Notes under the pieces: generated by a model | Told to the model about the DNA's origin: nothing | The model's input: the letters and a program-made list of their open reading frames with translations, nothing else | The model's database searches: none | From: Magnetococcales bacterium HCHbin5 | Lineage (GTDB): Bacteria; Pseudomonadota; Magnetococcia; Magnetococcales; Magnetaquicoccaceae | Assembly: GCA_002753505.1 (NCBI GenBank) | Contig: PEAG01000006.1 | Span: forward strand, 18,331 to 82,330 | Reading direction: 5' to 3' | DNA: 64,000 nucleotides | Made by a program: the position numbers and the translations under genes | Shown here: positions 1 to 7,898 of the stretch, in pieces | Numbering within the stretch: the stretch's first letter is position 1 | How the letters are laid out: every line of letters begins with the position of its first letter

Positions 1-476
1 GTCCCATTTATATTGATATATGAGACATCCGTGTGCCAATGTTCGTGCGGTTGGAGGGGTTGCACAAAGCCAGTCCCTTTCTTGTTCGGTTCAACATTGC
101 GTCGGCCGATCAAGCCGGCCTTTTTCAGTACCCGGTAGACGCTGGATGGGCTGACCGCGACTATGTCTTCATCGAGCATCATGAACGCGATGCGCCGATA
201 TCCCTCCAGTCGGTTTAGAGTGTAATATTCAATGATTGCAGTACGTTCCCAATCCTTTACCCAAAAGTCTCTGGGCACCCGTCCATTATGCTCATTGGCA
301 CGACCATACCGTTGACGCCAGTTGTAAAAGGTGCTCTCCGGCAACCCTATCCACCTGTACAAAGCTGTTGCCGGCAATTGCGCCCGATCAGACCAATACA
401 CAACATAATCAACAACTTGATCTCGCATGCCATGGGCAACCCATGTGCCAGTCAGCGATCCCCAAGTCTTTTTTTT
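1..476 (-). CDS. IS3-family transposase OrfB, partial (transframe product)
   Basis: This is the catalytic part of the transposase, which would cut and join the element's ends. Reading the minus strand after a -1 shift at the A-run gives an uninterrupted frame to the window edge. It contains an HTH_21-like section (RRIAFMMLDED, then SPSSVYRVLKKAGL) followed by the start of the integrase core, where WHTDVSYI carries the first Asp of the DDE triad. The remaining catalytic residues lie outside the window. A free-standing OrfB could start at an ATG at 426-428. It overlaps the end of OrfA, as expected for an OrfAB fusion made by frameshifting. Confidence 0.8.
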
Positions 477-769
477 AGGGCAACGTACTCCTGCATCAAT
501 TCTGAGATCACCTCATTTTTGGCAGTCAATTGCCGTTCCAATTCGGCAATCCGGCGGTCACGGGACTCCACCTCACGCTTCGTTCCTGATGTGCCTTTGA
601 AAGCCAACGACCCGTTTTCAAAAAACTCCTTCTGCCATCTGTAAAACATGGACGGTTGCATGTGGTGCTGGTCACACAAATCTGATACGGGTGTCTTTTC
701 CAGCAGGTGCATTCTCAAAACCGCCACCTTGTCCTCGGCTGCATAATTCTTCCGGGTTTTAATCGCCAT
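452..769 (-). CDS. IS3-family transposase OrfA
   Basis: This 105-residue protein has an N-terminal helix-turn-helix (KNYAAEDKVAVLRM to FYRWQKEFFENG) that would bind the element's ends. A leucine-rich coiled-coil segment at about residues 65-95 is typical for OrfA-OrfAB oligomerisation. The chosen start at 767-769 is preceded by a GAGGAGG ribosome-binding site; an in-frame ATG at 790 lies upstream of that site and is less likely. Its stop falls just after the slippery A-run, so most ribosomes make OrfA and a minority shift into OrfB. Nothing suggests it is inactive. Confidence 0.8.
   Translation of the reverse strand: MAIKTRKNYAAEDKVAVLRMHLLEKTPVSDLCDQHHMQPSMFYRWQKEFFENGSLAFKGTSGTKREVESRDRRIAELERQLTAKNEVISELMQEYVALKKRLGDR
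469..476 (-). other. Programmed -1 ribosomal frameshift site
   Basis: Eight consecutive A residues on the minus strand sit at the OrfA/OrfB junction. In the OrfA frame they read CTA AAA AAA AGA; slipping back one base opens the OrfB frame without a stop. OrfA ends only a few codons later. This matches the A-rich heptamer used by many IS3-family elements. No downstream stimulatory hairpin was worked out. Confidence 0.7.
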
Positions 770-786
770 CGCGTCCTCCTCGTCAG

Positions 787-1830
787 TCATCGTCGTAGAG
801 CTAACGCAAGTGTATCAAAACTCCATGTCCAATTGAAGCAACACAGCCGTAACTCATCGGAGGTGGAGTTCAGTACCGGCATCGTCACTCCTTGACGATA
901 CTGCGGGTCACGCTCCCTGAACGGATTGGTCTGGATAAAAACATGGATCGCACCAGTGACCAAACCTCGCCCCCTCATTCTCCGCACACCTCGACGCAAA
1001 AAGGTCAACACCGCTTCGGCCAGTTCATCCTGTTCATACACCGGCTGTCCGAAGGATCGCGATGATTGGATCTGTTGACGGGACGGCGCAACCATTTCTA
1101 ACGATAAACAGGAGACACCATTCAACTCCTCAACGGTGCGCGCCATTACCACTGAAAAACGCTTCCTCAACTGACCTGCATCTGCCCGGCGCAACAAAAG
1201 CACATTTGTGATCCCCATGGCACGCAGCTTTTCCGCTCCCCGAGGCCCAACTCCCCAAACCTCTGCCACATCAATCTCCGCCATCAGCCTTTCCAAATCT
1301 TCGCCTGCCATGATGTTGAAGTTGCATACCCCAGCGTAAGCAGGACGTTTTTTGGCAACGTGGTTGGCCAGTTTGGCCAGGGTCTTAGAGGGGCCAATGC
1401 CCACCCCGACTGGCAACCCTAACCAATTGGCAATCCTCAACCGCATAGCATGCCCAATGGATGTCACATCGTGTTGGTTACCCAGATCAAGAAAGCATTC
1501 GTCGATGGAATAAACCTCTTGACTGGGACTAAAATCCCCCAACAGGGTCATCATCCTCTGCGACATGTCGGCATAAAGAGCATAGTTGCTGGATAACGCT
1601 ACAATCCCGTGTTGTTGCGCCAAGTCGCGCAGACGAAACCATGGCTCACCCATCTTTACCCCCAACGCCTTGACCTCGTTGGAACGGGCCACAGCACAGC
1701 CATCATTGTTGGAGAGCACCACAACAGGTCTGTCCCGCAACCACGGATTAAACACCCGCTCGCACGACACATAAAAATTGTTGCCGTCTATCAACGCGAT
1801 ATTCCGTTTGGCACCCGATGCACAGACCAT
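787..1830 (-). pseudogene. umuC: umuC, translesion polymerase subunit, 3' end cut off by IS
   Basis: This encodes a Y-family DNA polymerase V catalytic subunit (error-prone bypass of lesions during the SOS response). The palm and active site are intact: [13 protein letters not shown] with the first metal-binding Asp at residue 15, [11 protein letters not shown], and [10 protein letters not shown] with the Asp-Glu pair near residue 100. The thumb and most of the little-finger domain follow. Similarity ends at about TSDEL, and the last about 20 codons are IS-derived. The product has about 347 residues against about 420 for the family, so the C-terminus (little-finger end and any clamp-binding tail) is lost. 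The start at 1830 overlaps the end of umuD; an upstream ATG at 1845 is possible. It may retain some catalytic fold, but function is doubtful. Confidence 0.88.
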
Positions 1831-2222
1831 CTCACCACCCCCCATATCGCCAAATCCTGCTCTTCAGTAATACGAATCTCAGGGTAATCTGGATGTGCAG
1901 ACCGTAAAACTACAACACCCCGACGACGCACGAGTTGTTTCACCACAAAACCACCGTTCAAAATTGCAATGACGACGCTCCCGTCAGCAGCAGGCACGGC
2001 GCGGTCCACCACCAAATAGTCGCCATGATGGATACCAAATCCATCCATGGAACACCCTTCAACACGCCAAAAGAAGGTGGTAGCTGGGCGCTCAACCAAC
2101 AACTGTCCAATGTCGAGTTGCTCCATCGCCTCGTCTTGTGCAGGAGAGGGAAAACCCGCATACGCTGGACTGGCCATCATAGGTACCCACATCTGCCTTG
2201 ACACTGAATGCGGTATCATCAC
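1791..2222 (-). CDS. umuD: UmuD-type SOS mutagenesis protein
   Basis: This small LexA/UmuD-family protease-like protein is processed on RecA filaments and then joins UmuC as polymerase V. Its 143 residues show the Ala-Gly cleavage site (Ala22-Gly23 in PAYAGFPSP), the catalytic Ser58 in EGCSMDGFG and the catalytic Lys95 in GFVVKQL, all correctly ordered. It starts with the ATG overlapping the stop of the lexA-like gene and overlaps umuC at its end, so the three genes form one operon. Since UmuC is truncated, UmuD here probably lacks a fully functional partner from this locus. Confidence 0.92.
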   Translation of the reverse strand: MMIPHSVSRQMWVPMMASPAYAGFPSPAQDEAMEQLDIGQLLVERPATTFFWRVEGCSMDGFGIHHGDYLVVDRAVPAADGSVVIAILNGGFVVKQLVRRRGVVVLRSAHPDYPEIRITEEQDLAIWGVVRWSVHRVPNGISR

Positions 2223-2812
2223 CGTTTCCCATACCGACGTATCAGGCCAGTAACCACTCCGAACAGTGATAAACTCCCTTTCGGCCTGATCACAGGGTAG
2301 TTTTCATTGGCAGGATGCAATGTCCACTCTCCGGCTTCCCGAACCAGTGTCTTGAGGGTAAATTCCCCATCCACCTCGGCCACCACCAAAGCACCACTAT
2401 TTGCGGTGGAACAACGCTCCACGATTACAAAATCCCCTTCAAATATCCCGGCATCCTGCATGGAGTCGCCCTTGACCGGCAACAACACCGTGCGAGAGGG
2501 GCTCCTGACCAGGAGGGTATCAATCAACACGGGGTTCTCCGATGCTTCCATAACCATCTCTGGAAGCCCTGCCCGAACTGTGGCGTCCACCAAAGGACGC
2601 TCAAAGAATTGATCTGTCGGTGCCCATTCACCATCCGGGGTGCGTTGCAGGTGACCAGCACTCTCCAACCGATGTAACAGCCTGAATACCGCTGATTTGG
2701 CCTTCAACCCTACAACATCACCCATTCTTGCGTACGATGGCCATGTTCGATACTTGGCATAGTAATCCCGCAGTAGGTTCAGGTACTCAGCGTCGCGATT
2801 TGGGGGAGCCAT
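2219..2812 (-). CDS. LexA-family SOS repressor
   Basis: This 197-residue autocleaving repressor has an N-terminal winged helix (residues 5-60) related to the LexA DNA-binding domain and a C-terminal S24 peptidase domain. The cleavage site is Ala81-Gly82 (VRAGLPE), the catalytic Ser117 is in KGDSMQDAG and Lys154 is in FTLKTLV. It leads a lexA-like/umuD/umuC operon and very likely represses it, as a LexA-like operator lies between the -35 and -10 elements upstream. The start at 2810-2812 (MAPPNRD) is chosen because the upstream extension would run through the promoter. The protein could be a cassette-specific paralogue and not the global LexA; the window cannot decide. Confidence 0.88.
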   Translation of the reverse strand: MAPPNRDAEYLNLLRDYYAKYRTWPSYARMGDVVGLKAKSAVFRLLHRLESAGHLQRTPDGEWAPTDQFFERPLVDATVRAGLPEMVMEASENPVLIDTLLVRSPSRTVLLPVKGDSMQDAGIFEGDFVIVERCSTANSGALVVAEVDGEFTLKTLVREAGEWTLHPANENYPVIRPKGSLSLFGVVTGLIRRYGKR

Positions 2813-2849
2813 TGATTCAACCTCGATTGATGATTGACTGTGACTTGCA

Positions 2850-2878
2850 CTATAAGGAACGAACGTTCTTAATGTCAA
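2850..2878 (-). promoter_or_regulatory. Sigma70-type promoter of the lexA-like/umuDC operon
   Basis: On the minus strand, TTGACA (2873-2878) is separated by exactly 17 bases from TTATAG (2850-2855), about 38 bases before the chosen start codon of the lexA-like gene. The -35 box is a perfect consensus match. Confidence 0.75.
2857..2868. promoter_or_regulatory. Putative LexA operator within the promoter spacer
   Basis: The plus strand reads GAACGAACGTTC inside the 17-base spacer of the promoter. It contains both the 8-base palindrome GAACGTTC and a GAAC-N4-GTTC arrangement, the core used by several LexA families. Its position between -35 and -10 would block RNA polymerase. The assignment is inferred from position and symmetry; no second site in the window confirms it. 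Confidence 0.6.
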
Positions 2879-3070
2879 ATACAATCTCATGCCCCCTTCA
2901 TTTTTTTGATTATGGTCAGTCAGACATCACACATCCCGCAACGTCCCGGAAAGCCATTTGTTGACCCTAAACATCATCAACAGATTGAATAGACTTAATT
3001 TTTCTGTCAGATACCTCTATCTTCTACGGCAAGAGCAATCAGGAAGAACCTCTGCCCATTAAGGTACCGA

Positions 3071-3280
3071 ATGATGACGACTTACCCCCACCCCAACCAA
3101 CTGACCCCCGACCAACGCCTCGACGAGGTGGCTGCCATCCTCGCCTCCGGCATTTTTCGTCTGCGGCTGAAAAAGGCACAACAACGTGAAAAAACAGAGA
3201 ATTTACCACTTGATAACCGCGACCGTATGGTCCCTTATGGCACTCCCAACCCCATTGATATTGAAAGGGAAACGCCATGA
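3071..3280 (+). CDS. Small hypothetical protein of the recombinase module
   Basis: This 69-residue charged protein has no family that I recognise. Its middle (LTPDQRLDEVAAILASGIFRL) reads like a short amphipathic helix common in small proteins encoded just upstream of DUF2924 and serine recombinase genes. Its stop overlaps the next start (ATGA at 3277-3280), which supports real translation and coupling. Two Met codons in tandem at 3071 and 3074 are both possible starts. No catalytic or membrane feature is visible. Confidence 0.6.
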   Translation: MMTTYPHPNQLTPDQRLDEVAAILASGIFRLRLKKAQQREKTENLPLDNRDRMVPYGTPNPIDIERETP

Positions 3281-3708
3281 CTACACTCTCTGAAATCACC
3301 CTATTGCCGAAGAAAAGCCTGCAGGAACTCAACCAACTGTGGCGCACGTTGTTCAATGCGGATCCGCCCCAGGCGGGGAAGGACTATCTGGTGCGCCGTC
3401 TTGCCTATCGCGTCCAGGAATTGGCTCACGGCGGTGTGTCCGATGCGGCGGCCAGCATTCTGGACGGATTGAAGCCGGGAAAATTGCTGCCTGGGAAACA
3501 GCCCAAACCGGAAGGTGCAACCCCGGCCCCCGGTACCCGCCTTATCCGGGAATGGCAGGGTGTCGAGCACACGGTCACCGTTTTGGACAGCGGTTTTGAG
3601 TACGGTGGGTGCAAATACAAAAGCCTGTCGGCGGTCGCCAAGGCCATCACCGGCACCCACTGGTCGGGTCCGCTCTTTTTTGGTCTGCGGAAAGGAGGTG
3701 CGGCATGA
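3277..3708 (+). CDS. DUF2924 domain protein
   Basis: This 143-residue protein belongs to the DUF2924 family, recognised by the N-terminal LNQLWRTLFNADPP and RRLAYRVQELAHGG blocks and the C-terminal section where a small beta unit (LIREWQGVEHTVTVLDSGFE) precedes KSLSAVAKAITGTHWSGP. The second half resembles the RAMA-type DNA-associated fold often found in such proteins. The family is regularly encoded directly upstream of large serine recombinases, as here, and its molecular role is unknown to me. Its stop overlaps the recombinase start (ATGA), so the two are translationally coupled. Confidence 0.85.
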   Translation: MTTLSEITLLPKKSLQELNQLWRTLFNADPPQAGKDYLVRRLAYRVQELAHGGVSDAAASILDGLKPGKLLPGKQPKPEGATPAPGTRLIREWQGVEHTVTVLDSGFEYGGCKYKSLSAVAKAITGTHWSGPLFFGLRKGGAA

Positions 3709-5045
3709 GCCCCAAGAAAACCACTGCTGTTGTTCCCAAAACACGCTGCGCCATCTACACCCGGAAATCGACGGACGAGGGATTGGATCAGGAGTTCAAC
3801 TCTCTGGATGCGCAGCGGGAGGCCTGCCTCGCCTATATCACCAGCCAGAAGAATGAGGGGTGGCTTCCACTGGCCGACCGGTACGATGATCCAGCCTTTT
3901 CTGGTGGCAATCTCAACCGGCCTGCCTTGCAACGGTTGCTGAAAGACATCGAGGCCGGGAAGGTGGACTGCGTCGTCTGCTACAAGCTGGACAGGCTCAC
4001 CCGGTCACTGCTGGACTTTTCCAAACTGGTTGAGGCCTTCGACCGGCACAACGTCACCTTCATCAGTATCACGCAATCCTTCAACACCACAACATCCATG
4101 GGTCGATTAACACTGAACATTTTGCTCTCCTTTGCGCAGTACGAGCGGGAGACCACCGCAGACCGCATTCGCGATAAGTATGCAGCATCCAGACAGAAAG
4201 GCCTCTGGATGGGGGGTATTCCACCCCTGGGATATGACGTTCAAAACCGGGAACTGGTGTTGAACCAGAAGGAGGCTGATCAGGTCCGTTTCATCTTCCG
4301 CCGGTTTGCTGAATGCGGTTCTCCCACCCAGGTGATCCGGGATCTGCGGGAGGCTGGCATCCAGAACAAGTCCTGGACCACTGCCGAAGGCATCCAGCGC
4401 AATGGCAAACCCATCCACAAGGCGGCACTCTACCGGCTCCTGAAAAACCAAGCCTACATCGGCGAGGTGGTCTATCGGGACGTCACCTACCCCGGCAAGC
4501 ACCAACCCATTGTGGCCAGGGATCTCTGGGACCGGGTGCATGGCCTGATCGCCGAGCATGGCCGGTCGCGTTCCTCCTTGCCCCGTGGGCAGACGCCTTT
4601 CCCACTGAAAAGTCTGGTGCGCTGCGGCCATTGCGGGGTGGCTATGAAGCCCAGCCATTCTCGCAAAAACGGACAGGTGCAGTACAGGTATTATCTCTGC
4701 CTCAACGCCGCCCGCACTAGCCATGACCAATGCACCATGCCCAGCGTCCCGGCGATGGAGTTGGAACGGTTGGTGTTGGACCGGGTGCGGAAGATTTTGA
4801 AGGCACCGGAGGTGGTGGCACGCGCCATTCGCCAGGTGCGCGCAGTCGAGCCGGAAATGACTGAGCGGGAGATCATCGACCTGCTCACCCGCCTGGACCC
4901 GGTTTGGGAAGAACTCTTTCCCCTGGAGCAAAACCGGCTGCTGAAACTGCTGGTGGAGTGCGTGGTGGTGGGGAATGGAGGGGTAGATCTGCAACTGCGG
5001 GTGAAGGGGTTGGGTGTCTTGGTGAACGAATTGGCCGACCATTGA
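3705..5045 (+). CDS. Large serine recombinase
   Basis: This is a site-specific DNA recombinase of 446 residues. The N-terminal resolvase domain contains the nucleophile Ser22 (IYTRKSTDEG), the LDAQREAC block and YKLDRLTRSLLDF with conserved Arg residues. The recombinase domain (about 160-270) includes PPLGYDVQNRELVLN. A zinc-ribbon follows (VRCGHCGVAMKPSH and a later YYLC...C pair, about 305-345), and then a helical C-terminal end. The start at 3705 is preceded by AAAGGAGGTG, a near-perfect ribosome-binding site; the frame is open further upstream but that part overlaps the DUF2924 gene. The protein presumably mobilised this module; no att sites could be recognised. Confidence 0.93.
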   Translation: MSPKKTTAVVPKTRCAIYTRKSTDEGLDQEFNSLDAQREACLAYITSQKNEGWLPLADRYDDPAFSGGNLNRPALQRLLKDIEAGKVDCVVCYKLDRLTRSLLDFSKLVEAFDRHNVTFISITQSFNTTTSMGRLTLNILLSFAQYERETTADRIRDKYAASRQKGLWMGGIPPLGYDVQNRELVLNQKEADQVRFIFRRFAECGSPTQVIRDLREAGIQNKSWTTAEGIQRNGKPIHKAALYRLLKNQAYIGEVVYRDVTYPGKHQPIVARDLWDRVHGLIAEHGRSRSSLPRGQTPFPLKSLVRCGHCGVAMKPSHSRKNGQVQYRYYLCLNAARTSHDQCTMPSVPAMELERLVLDRVRKILKAPEVVARAIRQVRAVEPEMTEREIIDLLTRLDPVWEELFPLEQNRLLKLLVECVVVGNGGVDLQLRVKGLGVLVNELADH

Positions 5046-5060
5046 AAAGGGAGCAAAAAG

Positions 5061-5495
5061 ATGACAGCATGGCTTTCAGCAGACGGAAATATTTTGCATA
5101 TCCACATCCCGATGCAACTGCGCAGACGAGGGGGAAAGAAGGTGATCATTACCCCTGACGGTGCGGTGCCAGAACCGGGTACGGAGTACTCCATGCCAGA
5201 CGATCCCCTGGTCAAGGCGTTGGTCAAGGCGAAACGCTGGCAGACCATGATCGAGTCGGGGGAGGCTGGCACCATCCGGGATCTGGCGGCAAAGGAAGGG
5301 GTGGAGAGTTCTTACCTTGCGCGCATCCTGCGGCTGAACATTTTGTCTCCGGCCATTGTTGAGCGGGTGCTGACGGGGAACTACCCGGACAGCATCAGTT
5401 TGGAGAGGTTGCGGACAGGGATTCCGCTGGATTGGGAGGAGCAGGGGGTGAAGTTTGGGATGGAACATGATGACTTTTCATTGAGAAGCAAATAA
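5061..5495 (+). CDS. Helix-turn-helix accessory protein of the recombinase module
   Basis: This 144-residue protein begins 15 bases after the recombinase stop. The N-terminal part (about 1-45) is beta-rich and basic (MQLRRRGGKKVIITPDG). The middle (about 72-105: GTIRDLAAKEGVESSYLARILRL) is a clear helix-turn-helix of the ParB/KorB-like or phage regulator type. The end (ISLERLRTGIPLDWEEQ) is typical of small proteins that accompany serine recombinases. It probably binds DNA, as a regulator or a directionality/accessory factor, which is an inference. Confidence 0.75.
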   Translation: MTAWLSADGNILHIHIPMQLRRRGGKKVIITPDGAVPEPGTEYSMPDDPLVKALVKAKRWQTMIESGEAGTIRDLAAKEGVESSYLARILRLNILSPAIVERVLTGNYPDSISLERLRTGIPLDWEEQGVKFGMEHDDFSLRSK

Positions 5496-5726
5496 GACTG
5501 GAGATCTACCTCCAAATTTGTCTGATTCTTTTCCCAGCAGTTTCTGCAACCGTTCCGCCCCCTGGACATGCACCGGGTTTCTGACCTGTCTGCTCTTTAT
5601 TTGTCCAACAAGGAACTCTTCCAGAATTCCCTGGATATCGATTTCCGCCTTCTCCAGAATCCCCTGTGTGATACCATAACCATCATAACCGCTACAACCA
5701 AAACTCGAATCCCCGCAGACAAACCT
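5478..5726 (-). pseudogene. Possible 3' remnant of an unidentified gene
   Basis: The minus strand has an 82-codon open frame (in-frame stops at 5727-5729 and 5478-5480) with no ATG. Its composition looks coding: YGITQGILEKAEIDIQG, then ILEEFLVGQIKSRQ, then AERLQKLLGKESDK. It could be the C-terminal end of a gene whose front part was replaced when the recombinase module arrived; it overlaps the last 18 bases of the preceding gene tail to tail. I do not recognise the family. Lack of a start codon and a C-rich homopolymer just upstream fit a decayed gene. Confidence 0.35.
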
Positions 5727-6071
5727 TCACACCCCCCCCGTCTCTACCCTTTTCCGCCCTATCCCTCCAACCAAAACCACATCTCCCCCAAGGTCGCCAG
5801 TTCGACGATGGGTACAACCGACCCCCTTTCGGTGCGAGCCGGGGTCGAAACAGTCAAATTTTTTGACGCTGTGTAAGTGATTGATTTATTATGGCGAGGT
5901 CGGGCAAAACGGGGCGTGAGGTCGGATTGGCCATCCGTCCTCGGCCACAGATACAGAGAGAGGATTTTGGGGTATTTTTGGCCTGTGCGGGGAGGATGCC
6001 GACCTCACGGGTGGTGGTTCCCGTTTTTGGCTATTCCCGTAACTGTTGAAATTGTTGGGGAATTTTGCACG
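5727..6071. other. Gene-free stretch between recombinase module and tRNA
   Basis: No convincing reading frame is seen on either strand. The stretch contains a C8 run (5731-5738) and a weak hairpin around 5833-5858 (GACCCC paired with GGGGTC) followed by a T6 run, which might be a terminator. Base composition is uneven and lower in G+C than the flanking housekeeping genes, in keeping with accessory DNA. Confidence 0.4.
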
Positions 6072-6099
6072 AAAAAAGGCCACCCTGGTGGGTGACCTT
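6072..6099 (-). terminator. Rho-independent terminator of tRNA-Ala
   Basis: On the minus strand a 10-bp stem (AAGGTCACCC with GGGTGGCCTT, one G-U type pair) closes a 4-base loop and is followed by six T residues. It lies about 30 bases beyond the 3' end of the tRNA, so it should end that transcript. Confidence 0.8.
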
Positions 6100-6128
6100 C
6101 AGACAGATAGTTCCCGCGAATTTTAAAT

Positions 6129-6204
<76 letters not shown>

Positions 6205-6222
6205 GTTGTCCTGAGAGGCTGG

Positions 6223-6251
6223 AATTTAACCATCTGTGAGAAGGTTGTCAA
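6223..6251 (-). promoter_or_regulatory. Sigma70-type promoter of tRNA-Ala
   Basis: On the minus strand, TTGACA (6246-6251) is separated by 17 bases from TAAATT (6223-6228). Transcription would start about 10 bases before the tRNA 5' end. Confidence 0.75.
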
Positions 6252-6398
6252 GAGACTTTCTTGCACCCTTCCCCGACAAAGCCACTTTTTTGCCAGCCAA
6301 CACCCTGCCCCCACCCCGACCGAACCCCAGAAGAGAATTTTGTCACAGCCGGTCATCAAAGGGTGATTTTGGAAAAACAGAGTGCTAGACTGCACGCC

Positions 6399-7892
6399 AT
6401 GCTTACTCCCTCACTCCCAGCCTTTCGGCAACTGGCCCAACACGGCAACCTGGTTCCGGTCTACCGCGAAATCATGGCAGACCTGGATACCCCCGTGTCC
6501 GCCTTCCTGAAAGTCTCCGCAGGGGCCTCCCACGCCTTCCTGCTCGAGTCCGTCCAGGGCGGGGAACAGTGGGGCCGATACAGCATTCTCGGCATGAACC
6601 CGGCCGCACTCTTCACCATCACCGGACAACGAACCGAAATTCAATGGCATGAACAACCCGCCCAGGTGATCGAAGGGGAAAACCCCATCTCCCTGCTCCA
6701 ACAGTTCATGAGCCAGTTCAAACCGGTCCAGGTGGAGGGACTGCCACGCTTCCACGGCGGCATCGTCGGCTACTTCGGCTACGATATGGTGCGCTGCTTC
6801 GAAACCATCCCGGACAACAACCCCCATACCCTGGGAACCCCGGACGCACTCTTCATGCTCACCGATATCGTGCTCATATTCGATAACCTGCTGGGTAAAC
6901 TGAAAGTGGTGGCCAACCTTTTCATCCAACCCGACAAACCAGTCGACGCCCTCTACCAGCAGGCCGCCGAACGCATCGACAGCGTCGTCAAACAACTGCA
7001 ACAGGCCGTACCCCCCACCGAAAAAATCACCCCGGCAAGCTCCCCCCTCCAGGAGAGCGATTTTCACTGCGAAATGAGCAAAGAGGCCTTCCAGGCCGCC
7101 GTGGAACGGGCCAAAGAGTATATCCTCGCCGGCGACATTTTCCAGGTGGTCCTGTCACAACGCTTCTCCATCCCCTTCGCCCACGAGCCCATCTCCCTGT
7201 ACCGCGCCCTGCGCGCCACCAACCCCTCCCCCTACCTCTTCCTGCTGCGCCTGGGCGACTTTTCCCTGGTGGGTTCCAGCCCGGAAATCCTGGTGCGCCA
7301 AGAGGGAGAACGGGTCATCGTCCGACCCATCGCCGGAACACGCCGCCGGGACGCCAACCCGGAACAGGATCTGGCACTCGAAAAAGAGCTGCTCGCCGAC
7401 CCCAAAGAGTTGGCAGAACATATCATGCTCGTCGACCTGGGACGCAACGACCTGGGACGGGTGGCCGAAACCGGCTCCATCCAGGTAACAGAACGCTTCG
7501 TGATCGAACGCTACTCCCACGTCATGCACATCGTCTCCAACGTCGAAGGCAAATTGAAAGAGGGCTTGAACGCCTTCGATATCGTCGCCGCCACCTTCCC
7601 GGCCGGAACCGTCAGCGGTGCCCCCAAAATACGCGCCATGGAGATCATCGACGAACTGGAATGCGCCCGCCGCGGCCCCTACGCCGGCACCGTCGGCTAC
7701 CTCTCCTTCTCCAACAACATGGATCTGGCCATCACCATCCGCACCGCCCTCATCAAAAACAACACCCTCTTTGTCCAAACCGGAGCCGGGATCGTCGCCG
7801 ATTCCAGCCCGGAACGGGAATACGAAGAGACCAAAGAAAAAGCCAGAGCCCTCTTCCGGGCCATCGACCGGGTTCAACAAGGGTTGGAGTAA
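6399..7892 (+). CDS. trpE: Anthranilate synthase component I
   Basis: TrpE makes anthranilate from chorismate, the first step of tryptophan synthesis, using ammonia supplied by TrpG. The 497 residues match the family length. The N-terminal regulatory domain carries the tryptophan-binding motif FLLESVQGG, followed by WGRYSILG; the C-terminal chorismate-binding domain carries PSPYLFLLRLGDFSLVGSSPE, here quoted only as a landmark, IAGTRRRD, ELLADPKE, VDLGRNDLGRV, FPAGTVSGAPKIRAMEII and GAGIVADS. The start at 6399 fits family N-termini; the frame extends upstream without similarity. The stop is 7 bases before trpG. No leader peptide rich in Trp codons is seen upstream, so attenuation of the classical type is not evident. 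Confidence 0.97.
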   Translation: MLTPSLPAFRQLAQHGNLVPVYREIMADLDTPVSAFLKVSAGASHAFLLESVQGGEQWGRYSILGMNPAALFTITGQRTEIQWHEQPAQVIEGENPISLLQQFMSQFKPVQVEGLPRFHGGIVGYFGYDMVRCFETIPDNNPHTLGTPDALFMLTDIVLIFDNLLGKLKVVANLFIQPDKPVDALYQQAAERIDSVVKQLQQAVPPTEKITPASSPLQESDFHCEMSKEAFQAAVERAKEYILAGDIFQVVLSQRFSIPFAHEPISLYRALRATNPSPYLFLLRLGDFSLVGSSPEILVRQEGERVIVRPIAGTRRRDANPEQDLALEKELLADPKELAEHIMLVDLGRNDLGRVAETGSIQVTERFVIERYSHVMHIVSNVEGKLKEGLNAFDIVAATFPAGTVSGAPKIRAMEIIDELECARRGPYAGTVGYLSFSNNMDLAITIRTALIKNNTLFVQTGAGIVADSSPEREYEETKEKARALFRAIDRVQQGLE

Positions 7893-7898
7893 CCGACC

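Larger units (their letters stand above)
1..840 (-). mobile_element. IS3-family insertion sequence, truncated by window edge
   Basis: Two overlapping minus-strand frames encode an OrfA helix-turn-helix protein and an OrfB integrase-type transposase joined by an A-rich slippery site, the layout of IS3-family elements. The element enters from the left edge, so only its upstream end and about half of OrfB are visible. Its outer boundary lies somewhere between about 800 and 845, because the UmuC-like reading frame loses similarity to its family there and reads on into non-family sequence. No target duplication or terminal inverted repeat can be confirmed without the other end. Confidence 0.85.

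Noticed and set aside
2961..2990. Promoter for the recombinase module (TTGACC followed by ATTGAA at 17 bases)
   Set aside because: The -10 is too poor, and spacing to the first gene is long.
4107..5042. Minus-strand frame of 311 codons opposite the recombinase
   Set aside because: It is an antisense shadow; the plus-strand recombinase has all catalytic motifs.
6205..6398. Trp attenuator or leader peptide before trpE
   Set aside because: No short frame with adjacent Trp codons and no terminator/antiterminator pair could be found; the tRNA promoter occupies part of it.
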